Below, piece after piece: positions 51,831 to 60,754 of a DNA stretch of 64,000 nt (positions are counted from its first letter, which is position 1; the number at the start of each line of letters is the position of its first letter). The stretch comes from Deltaproteobacteria bacterium (GTDB lineage: Bacteria > Myxococcota_A > Polyangia > Polyangiales > Houyiibacteriaceae), in assembly GCA_004283055.1 (NCBI GenBank), contig SHLP01000001.1:1-64000 (forward strand), in the 5' to 3' direction. The position numbers were made by a program, and so were the translations under genes. The notes beneath the pieces are model-generated. The model had not been told where the DNA came from, did not search any database, and saw nothing but the letters and a program-made list of their open reading frames with translations.

Positions 51831-53085
51831 GCCCGCCTCCCCAGTACCCAGTGGCGGATCGAATTCGGCTCTCGGCCGCGATCAGGAAGTTCCCGGAGGT
51901 CACCACGACATCGCCCGGTTCGAGGCCCCGCGTCACTTCGACGTAGTCCCCGGCTCGTACGCCGACTTGGATCTCTTGCGGACGGAGCTTTCCTTCGCCG
52001 AGGTCGACGAATACAAGGCGGCGGGGCCCCGTGTAGATCACCGCGGAATCGGGGATGACGAGTCGTTCACCGAGGTCTACCGCGAGCTCGACGTCGGCGT
52101 ACATGTCGGGCCTGAGCGCAAGGTCTGGGTTGTCGAGTGCGACGCGCACACGACCCGTCCGTGTGACTCCGTCCAAGGTGGGGTAGACGTAGTCCACCCG
52201 GCCCTCGAAGCGTTGCCCGGGAACATACGGAAGATGCACGGAAACCGGTTGGCCTTTCTTCACCTGGGCCAGATCGGATTCGTACACGTCGGCATTGACC
52301 CAAAGACGACTCAGATCCGCGATTCGGTAGACGCGTGTGCCGGCCTCGATGCGCCCGCCCTCCACCACGTCTTTGTCGATGACGTATCCAGTGGATGGCG
52401 CCAGCACGGGAACGTTCTCCCAAGCTTCGCCGCGCCGTGCGAGCGCGCCAATCTGTGCCTGGCTCATGCCGAGGAGACGAAGCCGTTGTTCGGAGGCGCG
52501 CGTCAGCTCCGCGCCGGTGTTCGAGGGAGCCTCACGGCTGCGTTCAAGCGCGGTCAGGTATTCGCGCTCGGCCGCGTAGAGCTCTGGGCTGTAGAGCGTG
52601 AACAAGACCTGCCCTCGCTTCACCCGTTGCCCAGTCTCTTCGACATGGAGCCGGTGCACCCAGCCGCTCATGCGGAGGTTCACGTCCGATAGCCGCGTCT
52701 CGTCGACCTTGACTTGGCCCACGGCGCGAATCTGACGCGAGACGTTTCGCCGCTCGGCGGCTGCTGTCCTCACGCCGAGCTGCTGCCGGCGCACTTCGTC
52801 GACCACGATGGTCCCACTGTCCAATTCCTCCTGTTTCACGGGCGTGAGGTCCATGCCGCAAATCGGGCACTTCCCTGGCGACGGCTGCTGCACCGAAGGG
52901 TGCATCGGGCACGTGTAGTGCGCGATGCCCTCTTCGTGCGCGTGATGTTCGACCTGTTCCTCGCGTCCCTCCGGCGGCCCCGCGTCGCGGCTGAACATCC
53001 AAATCGCGGCGCCGGCCATTCCGAGAAGCAGAAGGCCGAGGACCGCCCAGTACCGTCTCTTTCGAGTGGGTTCATGGGAGCTCAT
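51817..53085 (-). CDS. cusB: CusB-type adaptor with heavy-metal-binding domain
   Basis: A 422-residue membrane-fusion protein starting at ATG 53085, preceded by AAGGAGG 5 bases upstream. A single N-terminal helix anchors it; a heavy-metal-binding module follows near residues 50-80 with YTCPMHP and PICGMDLTPV, the Cys/His/Met pattern of HMBD. The rest is the usual barrel-sandwich/hairpin organisation (RAVGQVKVDETRLSDVNLRMSGWV and VLAPSTGYVIDKDVVEGGRIEAGT). It overlaps CusC and CusA. The extra HMBD could pre-load Cu(I) for the pump. Confidence 0.92.
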   Translation of the reverse strand: MSSHEPTRKRRYWAVLGLLLLGMAGAAIWMFSRDAGPPEGREEQVEHHAHEEGIAHYTCPMHPSVQQPSPGKCPICGMDLTPVKQEELDSGTIVVDEVRRQQLGVRTAAAERRNVSRQIRAVGQVKVDETRLSDVNLRMSGWVHRLHVEETGQRVKRGQVLFTLYSPELYAAEREYLTALERSREAPSNTGAELTRASEQRLRLLGMSQAQIGALARRGEAWENVPVLAPSTGYVIDKDVVEGGRIEAGTRVYRIADLSRLWVNADVYESDLAQVKKGQPVSVHLPYVPGQRFEGRVDYVYPTLDGVTRTGRVRVALDNPDLALRPDMYADVELAVDLGERLVIPDSAVIYTGPRRLVFVDLGEGKLRPQEIQVGVRAGDYVEVTRGLEPGDVVVTSGNFLIAAESRIRSATGYWGGGHGAH

Positions 53086-54460
53086 TTGGTCCTCCTTGAT
53101 TTCCCAGGCCCGGCAAGGTTCCTCGTGCCCGATCGAGCTCTGCAGCCCGCTGCCCGAGGCTGGCCAGAACCTCCTCGTATTCAATCTCGAGTGTTCGAAG
53201 CGAGCGTTCGGCGTCGATCAGCGCCTGAAAGCTATTGCGTCCGGTGTCGTAACCGACGCTGGCTGCTTCGATTTGCGCCTGCGCCGCGGGTATGAGCCGC
53301 GTCTCATACAAGCGAACGACGTGCTCCGCCTCGACAACGCGCTGGCGTGCTTGATCGACCTCGACCCGCACCTCGTCTCGTTTCACCGAGAGCTGGGCGG
53401 AGGCCCGCTCGGCACGGGCGTGCGCTTCGTCGATGGCGCCCTTCCGCGACCTGAGCTGCAGTGGCAGGTTCAGCGAAACCCCGGTCATCCAGCGATGGTC
53501 CGTTTCAGCCCACATCGAGTTGTATTCTCCCATGAGCCCTATCGCGGGTGCGTAGTTGCGTTTGGCGAGATTGACCGCGGAGTCCGCGGCCCGAAGCTGG
53601 GATCGCGCCGCATGGAGCTCGGGCCGTTTGTCGAGCGCGTCTTGCTGCAGTTCCTCCGTCTGCGGTACTTCGATCGAGGGCGGCCTGGCCCTTCGAGGCG
53701 GCGAAGGGAGCTCCAGCTCGGGGCGCTGATGAAGCAGGCCGTTGATCTGGGCCATGATGACCCTCCGCTCCGATTCCAGCATGACCCGTTGATGGATGAT
53801 GTGCGCCAGCTCCACCTCGGCTTGCAACACATCTTGCTGGGAGGCGCGTCCTGATTCGTATTGGACCATCGCGCTCGCTTTGATGTCCTCGATCAGCTCA
53901 CGGTGCTCGTCGTTGAGCGTCAGCACACGCGTCACTCGCTGGTACTCGTCGAACAGAGACGAGGCCATCAAAGCAAGCGTCAGCCGGACCGCTTCGTAGC
54001 CGTCTCGCATCGCTTCGGCCTCCGCGAGCGCGACCTCTCCGGCAAACCTGAGCTTGCCGGGTGTCGGGAAGCGCTGCTCGAGCCGAACGACTTGGCCGAA
54101 GCGCACCGTGTTGGAGCGGATGCTCAGAGGCGCGAGCGAGTAGCTGGCCACGGTATCTTCGAGCGAACGTGTCTGTGGGTGTTCCGCGAGAGACGCCCGC
54201 CAAGCTTGCCGCGCCGCCTCCAGGTTCGGGTTTCGCGCGAGCACGGCGCGGACGAGCGCCTCTCGCTCCATGGGCGTGTCGTCGAGGAAGGGCGATGGCT
54301 CCCCGGGTTGGTCCCCGCTAGCACCGTTTCGCGGTTTCGCTGCGTCGAGCGCGGTTCTTTGCGCCTGGTAGTCGCCGTGCTGGCCGTGCGCGCAGCCGCT
54401 GAGGCTCACGCACCACACGAACCACGGCGCAACAGCCGCGGCCATTGTTGTTTGATTCAT
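53072..54460 (-). CDS. cusC: CusC/TolC-type outer-membrane efflux channel
   Basis: A 462-residue protein with a lipoprotein-like signal (lipobox LSGC near residue 20 of the ATG at 54460) and the long alpha-helical TolC repeats (ALVRAVLARNPNLEAARQAWRASL and, in the second half, DARRQLRAADSAVNLAKRNYAPAIGLMGEYN). It forms the outer-membrane tunnel of the RND tripartite pump. The ribosome site GGAGAG is close to the ATG. It overlaps CusB by 14 bases. It is probably lipid-modified, as many CusC are. Confidence 0.85.
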   Translation of the reverse strand: MNQTTMAAAVAPWFVWCVSLSGCAHGQHGDYQAQRTALDAAKPRNGASGDQPGEPSPFLDDTPMEREALVRAVLARNPNLEAARQAWRASLAEHPQTRSLEDTVASYSLAPLSIRSNTVRFGQVVRLEQRFPTPGKLRFAGEVALAEAEAMRDGYEAVRLTLALMASSLFDEYQRVTRVLTLNDEHRELIEDIKASAMVQYESGRASQQDVLQAEVELAHIIHQRVMLESERRVIMAQINGLLHQRPELELPSPPRRARPPSIEVPQTEELQQDALDKRPELHAARSQLRAADSAVNLAKRNYAPAIGLMGEYNSMWAETDHRWMTGVSLNLPLQLRSRKGAIDEAHARAERASAQLSVKRDEVRVEVDQARQRVVEAEHVVRLYETRLIPAAQAQIEAASVGYDTGRNSFQALIDAERSLRTLEIEYEEVLASLGQRAAELDRARGTLPGLGNQGGPNELP

Positions 54461-54559
54461 CTCTCCATTGCTCCCTCTGCACAAGACCAGGGCCTGCTTC
54501 GCACGCAGACCCACCTCGAACGGCGGACAGCGCCGCTCAGCCCAAGACGCGCAGAGGGA

Positions 54560-54943
54560 TCAAATCAGATAGGAACAATGCCAAATGAACAGAGGTGGGC
54601 CGTGCACCCCAGGAGAGCCACGAGCCAGCGGAATCCAGCCCGCGTCGGTGCGGTGTGCATTGCCAGGCTCGTCCATCTGGACGGCCAGGGAGATCAGCAG
54701 GGGCGCGTCCACGCCGGTCTTGTCGGTTCCGGTAGCCGCCGGTGGGTGATCGCTCTTCGAGATCAGCGCGCCGCAGCAATCGTCGACGGGCTCGAGCTGG
54801 ACCGGAGGCCCTTCGTGCTCGCCATGGCAGCAGCAGGTCCTGACGACGACGCCTTCCATGGCGCACAGATGCAGTACGGCCCCAGCCACTCCGGTGGTGG
54901 CTACAAACATGAGTGCCAAAAGGCCTGTGGCCGCTCTGAGCAT
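54560..54943 (-). CDS. Cys/His-rich small exported protein
   Basis: A 127-residue protein with a hydrophobic N-terminal segment (LLALMFVATTGVAGAVLHL) and a CCCHGEH cluster near residue 37 plus DDCCG near residue 56. Adjacent Cys and His residues are typical of soft-metal ligands. It precedes the CusC gene by 99 bases on the same strand, and may be the first gene of the operon, acting as a periplasmic copper-binding or sensing protein. The start codon lacks a clear ribosome site and no family is known to me, so this is a tentative call. Confidence 0.55.
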   Translation of the reverse strand: MLRAATGLLALMFVATTGVAGAVLHLCAMEGVVVRTCCCHGEHEGPPVQLEPVDDCCGALISKSDHPPAATGTDKTGVDAPLLISLAVQMDEPGNAHRTDAGWIPLARGSPGVHGPPLFIWHCSYLI

Positions 54944-55011
54944 CCACGCGTAGTCTAGCACAGCAAGGGCCTCAGGGAGATGGCCTTCCCGAGCGACGGG
55001 GATTAGACAGG

Positions 55012-55629
55012 GTGGCAGTGTACCCGAGACTCGAACGATACATCGGACACGCCTTGGAGAATATCGACGGGATTCCCGACGAGCGGAAGCGTGCGCTCGG
55101 TCGGATCTCCGCGTTCGTCGCGGCAAAACGCGCCGAAGGGAAGGCCGCGGAGCTCGTTTTCATCTGCACCCACAACTCTCGGCGCAGCCAGATGGGGCAA
55201 CTCTGGGCCGCTGCTGCTGCGGCGCATTTCAAAATCGATGGTGTGCTTGCGTACTCAGGTGGCACCGAAGCAACCGCGTTCAACCCGCGCGCCGTGGCTG
55301 CCATGCGGAAAGCAGGCTTCGTCATCGAAAATCCCGGAGGCGACAATCCTCGCTACCAGGTGACGTTCGATGAGAACGGTTCGGTCATCGAATGCTTCTC
55401 CAAGCGATATAGCGATCCGCCGAATCCCGCGTCGGGCTTCGCGGCCCTCATGACCTGCTCCGATGCGGACGAGGCGTGTCCGGTCGTCGTGGGCGCGTCG
55501 CTGCGTGTGCCAATTCCGTACGAAGATCCGAAGAGTGCAGATGGCAAGTCCGACGAATCGGACCGGTATGACGCGCGCTGCCTGCAGATCGGAACCGAGT
55601 TGCTCTACCTGTTCTCTCAGGCCTCTTAG
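55012..55629 (+). CDS. Low-Mr phosphatase/arsenate reductase-like protein
   Basis: A 205-residue protein starting at a GTG (55012; GTG 55018 possible). After a 45-residue helical N-terminal extension, the P-loop is FICTHNSRRSQMGQ (Cys-x5-Arg), followed by a late DPPNPASGF segment typical of LMW-PTP-like arsenate reductases, though Asp and Pro positions differ from ArsC of the E. coli type. It lies near an ACR3 arsenite pump, which supports arsenate reduction by thiol chemistry. The N-terminal extension is seen in a subclass of these phosphatases. Its stop interlocks with the convergent SDR stop. Confidence 0.78.
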   Translation: MAVYPRLERYIGHALENIDGIPDERKRALGRISAFVAAKRAEGKAAELVFICTHNSRRSQMGQLWAAAAAAHFKIDGVLAYSGGTEATAFNPRAVAAMRKAGFVIENPGGDNPRYQVTFDENGSVIECFSKRYSDPPNPASGFAALMTCSDADEACPVVVGASLRVPIPYEDPKSADGKSDESDRYDARCLQIGTELLYLFSQAS

Positions 55630-56501
55630 CGCACCACGACCGAGCTCGGCTCGGGTGGGGCAGCGAGCACGTCCCGGTTCGACTTTGGCTGCCGTCCGTC
55701 GGCCTCGGAGATCCCATACTCCCGTGCGAGCTCCGCGACGATATGAACGTGACCCGAGCGCGCCATCCGTTTTTCGTCGCGATGGAGTGCCTCGATGACA
55801 CGGCCGATCAGCGCGGGGCTCTCCGCGTTCTCTAGAAACTTCCCGTATGTGCCCTTCATGGCACCGGGGTGCTGGAACAGCGGCTCGTTTCGTTCGGTTC
55901 GAACGAAACCAAGCCAGAGGCTCATCGAGGCCACGTCGTGATCCCGAAAGTCCACGGCCATGTCCATCGCCATCTTATCGACACCCGCTTTTCCTGCACC
56001 GTAAGCCGGGCCGTGCATGTAGCAGCGCCCACCGAAGCTCGAAGTGAACACGAGCAGTGCTCCGCCCGTACGAGCAAGAATCGGAGCAGCAAAATAGCTC
56101 GCGACATAGTGGGAGCGCTGGCCCACGTCGAGAATGCGCAAGAGGTCGAGTGACTTTTCCCAAAACGGCCCGGGCTTGGCGAGCTCTCGCGGCACGGCGG
56201 TCGCGTTGTTGACCAGAATGTCGAGTCGACCTTGCTCGTCGCCGACGCGCTCGAACAAGTGCCGAACCTGCTCGTCGTCGGAGTGGTCGCAGTTGACAGC
56301 GATGCCGTGTCCACCCGCCTCAGTGACCGCGGTTGCCGTGGCCTGCACCGTCCCGCCAAGCGGATGCGACTTGCCGCCTTCCTGGCTCCGTCCGCTGACG
56401 TACACCGTGGCGCCTGCAGCACCCAGGGCGATCGCAATTCCCTTCCCGACGCCGCGGCTGGCGCCAGTGACGACGGCGACTCTCTCTCGGCTCCCGTTCA
56501 T
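55626..56501 (-). CDS. SDR-family oxidoreductase
   Basis: A 291-residue short-chain dehydrogenase. NAD(P)-binding motif is VVTGASRGVGKGIA near residue 10, the NNAT variant of the NNAG strand is near residue 98, and the catalytic region is FTSSFGGRCYMHGPAYGAGKAGVD near residue 150 (Ser, Tyr and Lys of YxxxK in AYGAGK). The cofactor is probably NADP(H), from the Arg in the turn after the second beta strand (SGRSQEG). It lies between the arsenic genes, with 4 bases to the ACR3 stop upstream, but has no clear link to arsenic. Confidence 0.85.
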   Translation of the reverse strand: MNGSRERVAVVTGASRGVGKGIAIALGAAGATVYVSGRSQEGGKSHPLGGTVQATATAVTEAGGHGIAVNCDHSDDEQVRHLFERVGDEQGRLDILVNNATAVPRELAKPGPFWEKSLDLLRILDVGQRSHYVASYFAAPILARTGGALLVFTSSFGGRCYMHGPAYGAGKAGVDKMAMDMAVDFRDHDVASMSLWLGFVRTERNEPLFQHPGAMKGTYGKFLENAESPALIGRVIEALHRDEKRMARSGHVHIVAELAREYGISEADGRQPKSNRDVLAAPPEPSSVVVR

Positions 56502-56505
56502 GCCC

Positions 56506-57567
56506 CTAAGCTTCCAGCACGGCCGGTGAAGCGAAGAATCTCCGCCGAATCCTGAGGGCGACGCCGACCAAGGCGATCATGACCGGCACCTCGACCAAGG
56601 GGCCGATGACGGCGGCAAAGGCTGCCCCGTGATGTATCCCAAAGGTCGCGACGGCAACCGCGATCGCGAGCTCGAAGTTGTTCGAGGCAGCCGTGAAGGA
56701 CAGCGTGGTCGCGACCGGGTAGTCGGCCCCTGCCGCCTTCGAGAGCCAGAACGAAATGAAGAACATGGCGACGAAGTAGATCAAGAGCGGTAGGGCGATT
56801 CGCACCACGTCGAACGGCAGGGCGACGATGGTGTCTCCCTTGAGCGAGAACATGACGACGATCGTGAAGAGGAGGGCGACCAGCGTAATCGGACCGATGC
56901 GTGGCGCGAACGACTCGTCGTACCAGCCCCTCCCCTTCATCTTGATGAGCCCCGTTCGCGTCAGGAACCCAGCGGCAAAGGGGATGCCGAGGTAGATCGC
57001 CACGCTCTTGGCGATCTCGGTGATGGTGATGTCGACGACCATCCCTTGAAGTCCCAATTGCGCCGGGAGCCAGGTTACGAAGAACCAGGCGTAGATGGAA
57101 AAGAACAGAATCTGAAAGATGGAATTGAAAGCGACCAGTCCCGCCGCGAATTCCCGGTTTCCGAGAGCGAGGTCGTTCCAGACGATGACCATGGCGATGC
57201 AGCGAGCCAGGCCGATGATGATGAGTCCGACCATGTATTCCGGTTTGTCGGGCAACAGCGTGACCGCTAGTACGAACATCAGCACGGGCCCGATGATCCA
57301 GTTCTGAATCAGTGACAGCGTCAGCACTTTCTTGTTGCTGAAGACGCGCCCCATCTCTTCGTAGCGAACTTTCGCGAGGGGCGGATACATCATCAGGATG
57401 AGTCCCAGTGCGATTGGGATGGAGGTCGTGCCGATGCTCATGGCGTTGAGCGCGTCGGCGAATCCGGGGACCAGATAACCGAGGCCGATGCCGACAGCCA
57501 TGGCAACGAAGATCCATAGCGTCAGGTAACGGTCGAGAAACGAAAGGCGGCGCTTGGTGTCGTTCAT
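56506..57567 (-). CDS. acr3: ACR3-type arsenite efflux transporter
   Basis: A 353-residue membrane protein with ten helices. The [16 protein letters not shown] segment near residue 125 contains the essential Cys and the conserved Asn of ACR3, and the [17 protein letters not shown] region near residue 155 and the [18 protein letters not shown] segment near residue 300 are characteristic. It moves As(III) or Sb(III) out using the proton gradient. Start ATG 57567; no strong ribosome site. It is immediately upstream of and co-oriented with the SDR gene. The divergent arsenate reductase-like gene completes a small arsenic module, without an ArsR beside it. Confidence 0.93.
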   Translation of the reverse strand: MNDTKRRLSFLDRYLTLWIFVAMAVGIGLGYLVPGFADALNAMSIGTTSIPIALGLILMMYPPLAKVRYEEMGRVFSNKKVLTLSLIQNWIIGPVLMFVLAVTLLPDKPEYMVGLIIIGLARCIAMVIVWNDLALGNREFAAGLVAFNSIFQILFFSIYAWFFVTWLPAQLGLQGMVVDITITEIAKSVAIYLGIPFAAGFLTRTGLIKMKGRGWYDESFAPRIGPITLVALLFTIVVMFSLKGDTIVALPFDVVRIALPLLIYFVAMFFISFWLSKAAGADYPVATTLSFTAASNNFELAIAVAVATFGIHHGAAFAAVIGPLVEVPVMIALVGVALRIRRRFFASPAVLEA

Positions 57568-57620
57568 CTTGTGTCGCTTTGCATGGCGGCCGTGCGGAGC
57601 CTTCCATATACTCCCCGGCA

Positions 57621-58376
57621 ATGAAAGCCGAGCCGTTTGAGCACCGTCCCAGCGACTATCTGATCGAGGGCCGCACCGTGACCATGCCATGCGTCGTTCG
57701 GGACGCTTGCTCAGCGACGGCAACCTGGCTCGTGAGCGCGCGGGCTGCCCAGGCGCTGCTCCCCGGGCCCGAGCTCGAGATCGCTCAAGTCCTTCCAGGC
57801 CGGGGGCTGCTCAGCATCGCGTGCGTCGACTACCGTGACAATGACCTGGGCGACTACAATGAGGTTTCGATTGCGTTCTTCGTTCGACGGCGGGGTGATC
57901 GCAAGGGCATCCCGTTCATGGGGGCGGGGATCGACATGATGCGCGGAGTCCTTCCCACGCACATCGTTCACCTTCCAGTGAACCAGTCGTTCACCTGCGA
58001 GGCCGGCCGAACCATTTGGGGATTTCCAAAGACGGTCGATGAAATCGATTTCGACACGAGCGGCGACCGCGCGCGGTGCGTTTGGAACAAGGACGGCCAG
58101 AACGTACTGAAGATCAGCCTTCCCATTGGCGGAAGCCGCGAGTTCCCCGAGCAGGAGCTGAGCACGTACAGCTACATCGACGGGTCGTTGCATCGGACGC
58201 GATTCGTTTCGAGTGCGCAGGATCTCGGCGTTCGGATGGGCCGCGTGAAAATGGCACTCGGCGCGCACCCCATCGCAGACGAGCTGCGCTCGTTGGGCCT
58301 ACCCAAGCCCGCATTGATGAGCCTGTGGATGGGAAAGATGCGCGGCCGGTTCGAGGCTGCCGAGAGGTGTATCTGA
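57621..58376 (+). CDS. Acetoacetate decarboxylase-family protein
   Basis: A 251-residue protein of the ADC family (PF06314). The Schiff-base lysine is in [16 protein letters not shown] near residue 120, in the GFPK context of the family, with [14 protein letters not shown] near residue 70 preceding it. Members decarboxylate acetoacetate or related beta-keto acids, or in fungi/actinobacteria act as aldolases. Its start is 54 bases from the divergent ACR3 start, and it is followed by the formaldehyde dehydrogenase gene at 19 bases, so it may be in the same operon. Confidence 0.8.
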   Translation: MKAEPFEHRPSDYLIEGRTVTMPCVVRDACSATATWLVSARAAQALLPGPELEIAQVLPGRGLLSIACVDYRDNDLGDYNEVSIAFFVRRRGDRKGIPFMGAGIDMMRGVLPTHIVHLPVNQSFTCEAGRTIWGFPKTVDEIDFDTSGDRARCVWNKDGQNVLKISLPIGGSREFPEQELSTYSYIDGSLHRTRFVSSAQDLGVRMGRVKMALGAHPIADELRSLGLPKPALMSLWMGKMRGRFEAAERCI

Positions 58377-58395
58377 GGCGAATAGGGAGAAACGC

Positions 58396-59505
58396 ATGGA
58401 CGTTCGCGCTGCAATTGCTCACAAGGCGGGCCAACCGCTATCGATAGAGACCGTGCGCCTCGATGGCCCCCGCGCCGGCGAGGTGCTGATTGAAATGAAG
58501 GCTACCGGCGTTTGCCACACGGATGCGTACACCTTGTCGGGCGCAGATCCGGAGGGGATCTTTCCTTCGGTGCTTGGGCACGAAGGTGCGGGGGTGGTCG
58601 TCGAAGTTGGGGCCGGGGTGAGCTCGTTGAAGGCCGGCGACCACGTGATTCCGCTCTATGTCCCAGAGTGCCGCAACTGCGAGTACTGCACCTCCGGCAA
58701 GACCAATTTGTGCCAGGCGGTGCGTTCAACACAGGGGCGAGGGCTGATGCCCGATGAGAGCAGCCGTTTTTCGATCGGTGGCGAAACGATCTTTCACTAC
58801 ATGGGGACGTCGACGTTTGCGCAGTACACCGTCGTGCCGGAGATCGCCGTTGCGAAAATTCGTGAGGACGCCCCCTTTGACAAAGTTTGCTACATCGGCT
58901 GCGGTGTGACGACGGGGATCGGAGCGGTGATCAACACCGCTGAGGTCGAGGCGGGCGCGAACGTGGTCGTGTTCGGCCTGGGCGGCATTGGGCTCAACGT
59001 CGTGCAGGGGGCCCGCATGGTGGGCGCTGGCAAGATCATTGGGGTGGACCTCAATCCAGCGCGACGCCAGCTCGCCGAGAAATTCGGGATGACTCACTTC
59101 GTGAATCCCAAAGACGTTGGCGGAGACTTGGTTTCGTACCTCGTCGACCTGACCGGGGGCGGAGCCGATTACACCTTCGAGTGTATCGGAAACGTCGAGG
59201 TGATGCGCCAGGCGCTCGAGTGTTGTCACAAGGGCTGGGGCGAGAGCGTCATCATCGGCGTGGCCGGGGCCGGTGAGGAAATTAAGACACGCCCCTTCCA
59301 GCTCGTGACCGGTCGCGTCTGGCGCGGAACCGCATTTGGTGGCGCAAGAGGGCGGACGGACGTGCCGAAAATCGTCGACTGGTACATGGAGGGCAAGATA
59401 AACATCGACGATTTGATTACACATAAGATGCCGCTCGAGGAGATCAACACTGCATTCGACCTCATGCACGAGGGGAAATCGATCCGCAGCGTAGTGGAGT
59501 TCTGA
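58396..59505 (+). CDS. frmA: S-(hydroxymethyl)glutathione dehydrogenase, class III ADH
   Basis: A 369-residue zinc alcohol dehydrogenase. The catalytic zinc ligands are in [12 protein letters not shown] and GHEGAGVV, and the structural zinc loop is [15 protein letters not shown] (four Cys). [14 protein letters not shown] near residue 113 includes the Arg that binds S-hydroxymethyl-glutathione carboxylate, the class III hallmark. NAD binding is in [18 protein letters not shown]. It converts the formaldehyde-glutathione adduct to S-formylglutathione. GGGAGA ribosome site 6 bases before ATG. It precedes an MBL-fold hydrolase by one base. Confidence 0.95.
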   Translation: MDVRAAIAHKAGQPLSIETVRLDGPRAGEVLIEMKATGVCHTDAYTLSGADPEGIFPSVLGHEGAGVVVEVGAGVSSLKAGDHVIPLYVPECRNCEYCTSGKTNLCQAVRSTQGRGLMPDESSRFSIGGETIFHYMGTSTFAQYTVVPEIAVAKIREDAPFDKVCYIGCGVTTGIGAVINTAEVEAGANVVVFGLGGIGLNVVQGARMVGAGKIIGVDLNPARRQLAEKFGMTHFVNPKDVGGDLVSYLVDLTGGGADYTFECIGNVEVMRQALECCHKGWGESVIIGVAGAGEEIKTRPFQLVTGRVWRGTAFGGARGRTDVPKIVDWYMEGKINIDDLITHKMPLEEINTAFDLMHEGKSIRSVVEF

Positions 59506-59506
59506 G

Positions 59507-60190
59507 ATGAGCAAAGAGCCTGAGATTTTCGTTCATCAGTTCGAGCTTGGCCCGTGGGACAACTTCATCTACTTCGTAGGCGACAGAGCCACGCGGCAAT
59601 GCGCGGTCGTCGATCCGGCATGGGATGCCGACTTCATCCTGGAAGAAGCCGAGCGTCTCGACGTGCAGATCAGCAACATCCTGTGCACGCACAGCCACTT
59701 CGACCACGTGAATCGCGTCGACGCCATTCTCGAGAAGCGAGACATACCGGTGCACATGCTCGGAGAGGAAATCGACTTCTCGGGGTTTCGCTCCGAGAAC
59801 CTTGAGCGTCAAAGTCCCGGAGATGTCTTGCGCGTCGGCGAGCATCTCGAGGTCACGATGGTGCATACGCCCGGTCACACGCCGGGTTCGACCACGTTCC
59901 GAATCCGCGATGCGATCGTCACCGGCGACACCCTATTCATTCAAGGCTGCGGACGCTGCGACTTCGTCGGTGGAGATCCGAAGGTCATGTATGAAACGCT
60001 GAAGAGCCTCACCGAGACGCTGCCCAAGGGCACCCGCATGTACCCGGGCCACAACTACGGCCCCGTCACCGTCTCCACGCTCGACGAAGAGCTCAAAGAG
60101 AACCCCTATCTGCAGCACCAAACCCTCGAAGCCTTCGTCTCCCACCGCATGGAAGGCAAAACCCCCGGCACCCCCCTACCGCAACCCTAG
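59507..60190 (+). CDS. Metallo-beta-lactamase-fold glyoxalase II-like hydrolase
   Basis: A 227-residue MBL-fold hydrolase. Metal motif CTHSHFDHVNR near residue 63, then HTPGHTPGSTTF near residue 121 and TGDTLFIQGCGRCDF near residue 145, and a late PGHNYGP. The pattern is that of the short glyoxalase II/YcbL-type thioester hydrolases. Since it directly follows class III ADH, it may hydrolyse S-formylglutathione to formate and glutathione in place of the usual FrmB esterase. Its stop interlocks with the stop of the convergent phosphatidyltransferase gene. Confidence 0.87.
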   Translation: MSKEPEIFVHQFELGPWDNFIYFVGDRATRQCAVVDPAWDADFILEEAERLDVQISNILCTHSHFDHVNRVDAILEKRDIPVHMLGEEIDFSGFRSENLERQSPGDVLRVGEHLEVTMVHTPGHTPGSTTFRIRDAIVTGDTLFIQGCGRCDFVGGDPKVMYETLKSLTETLPKGTRMYPGHNYGPVTVSTLDEELKENPYLQHQTLEAFVSHRMEGKTPGTPLPQP

Positions 60191-60738
60191 CGTGTCCCCT
60201 TTTGGCGGGCGCGGTGGAGGCCGGTGGTGACGTATTGGAGGGTGCTGATTGCGATGGTCGTGAGGATGGCTGCGCCGAGGAGCTGCAGCGCGAGCATGGG
60301 GGGTTGGCCGCGCCAGGCGTGGCTGATCGTGAGTAGGACGAAGAGGATTTGGAGTACGGTGTTGAGCTTGCTCGCACGCGTCGGTTCGCCGTGGATCGGG
60401 GCCACGTAGAGCTGGTAGACGATCGCTCCGGCGATGATGATGATGTCGCGTCCTACCACGATTGCCGAGAACCAGATTGGAACCAAACCAATCCACGCCA
60501 GCGTGACGTAAGCGGCGAACATCAGCAGTTTGTCCGCCGCCGGGTCGAGGAGGCCGCCCAGGCGTGTTCGCCAATCGAAACGCCTCGCCAAAAATCCGTC
60601 GAGGGCATCCGAGAAGCCAGCGATTAGGATCAAGCCCAAGGCGAGGCCGTACCTGCTTTCCAAAAGACTCCAGACGATTGGCGCCACCAAAATGATGCGA
60701 ACGACGCAAATCATGTTGGGGATGTACTTGAGCTTCAT
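60187..60738 (-). CDS. CDP-alcohol phosphatidyltransferase
   Basis: A 183-residue membrane enzyme with about six helices. The catalytic motif DGFLARRFDWRTRLGGLLDPAADK, in the DxxDGxxARxxxxxxxxGxxxDxxxD form, is intact (D-ALDG-FLARR near residue 40; GGLLDPAAD near 55). It uses CDP-diacylglycerol to make phosphatidylglycerophosphate or a related lipid head group (PgsA/cardiolipin synthase-like). The C-terminus is basic (RARQKGTR). Start ATG 60738. It is a single gene, convergent with the hydrolase. Confidence 0.9.
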   Translation of the reverse strand: MKLKYIPNMICVVRIILVAPIVWSLLESRYGLALGLILIAGFSDALDGFLARRFDWRTRLGGLLDPAADKLLMFAAYVTLAWIGLVPIWFSAIVVGRDIIIIAGAIVYQLYVAPIHGEPTRASKLNTVLQILFVLLTISHAWRGQPPMLALQLLGAAILTTIAISTLQYVTTGLHRARQKGTR

Positions 60739-60754
60739 GAAGGACCGGGCGCTG

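Noticed and set aside
60194..60203. GTCCCCTTTT near 60.2 kb as a third copy of the palindrome
   Set aside because: Only one arm is present and it is inside the phosphatidyltransferase coding end; without the second arm it is not counted.
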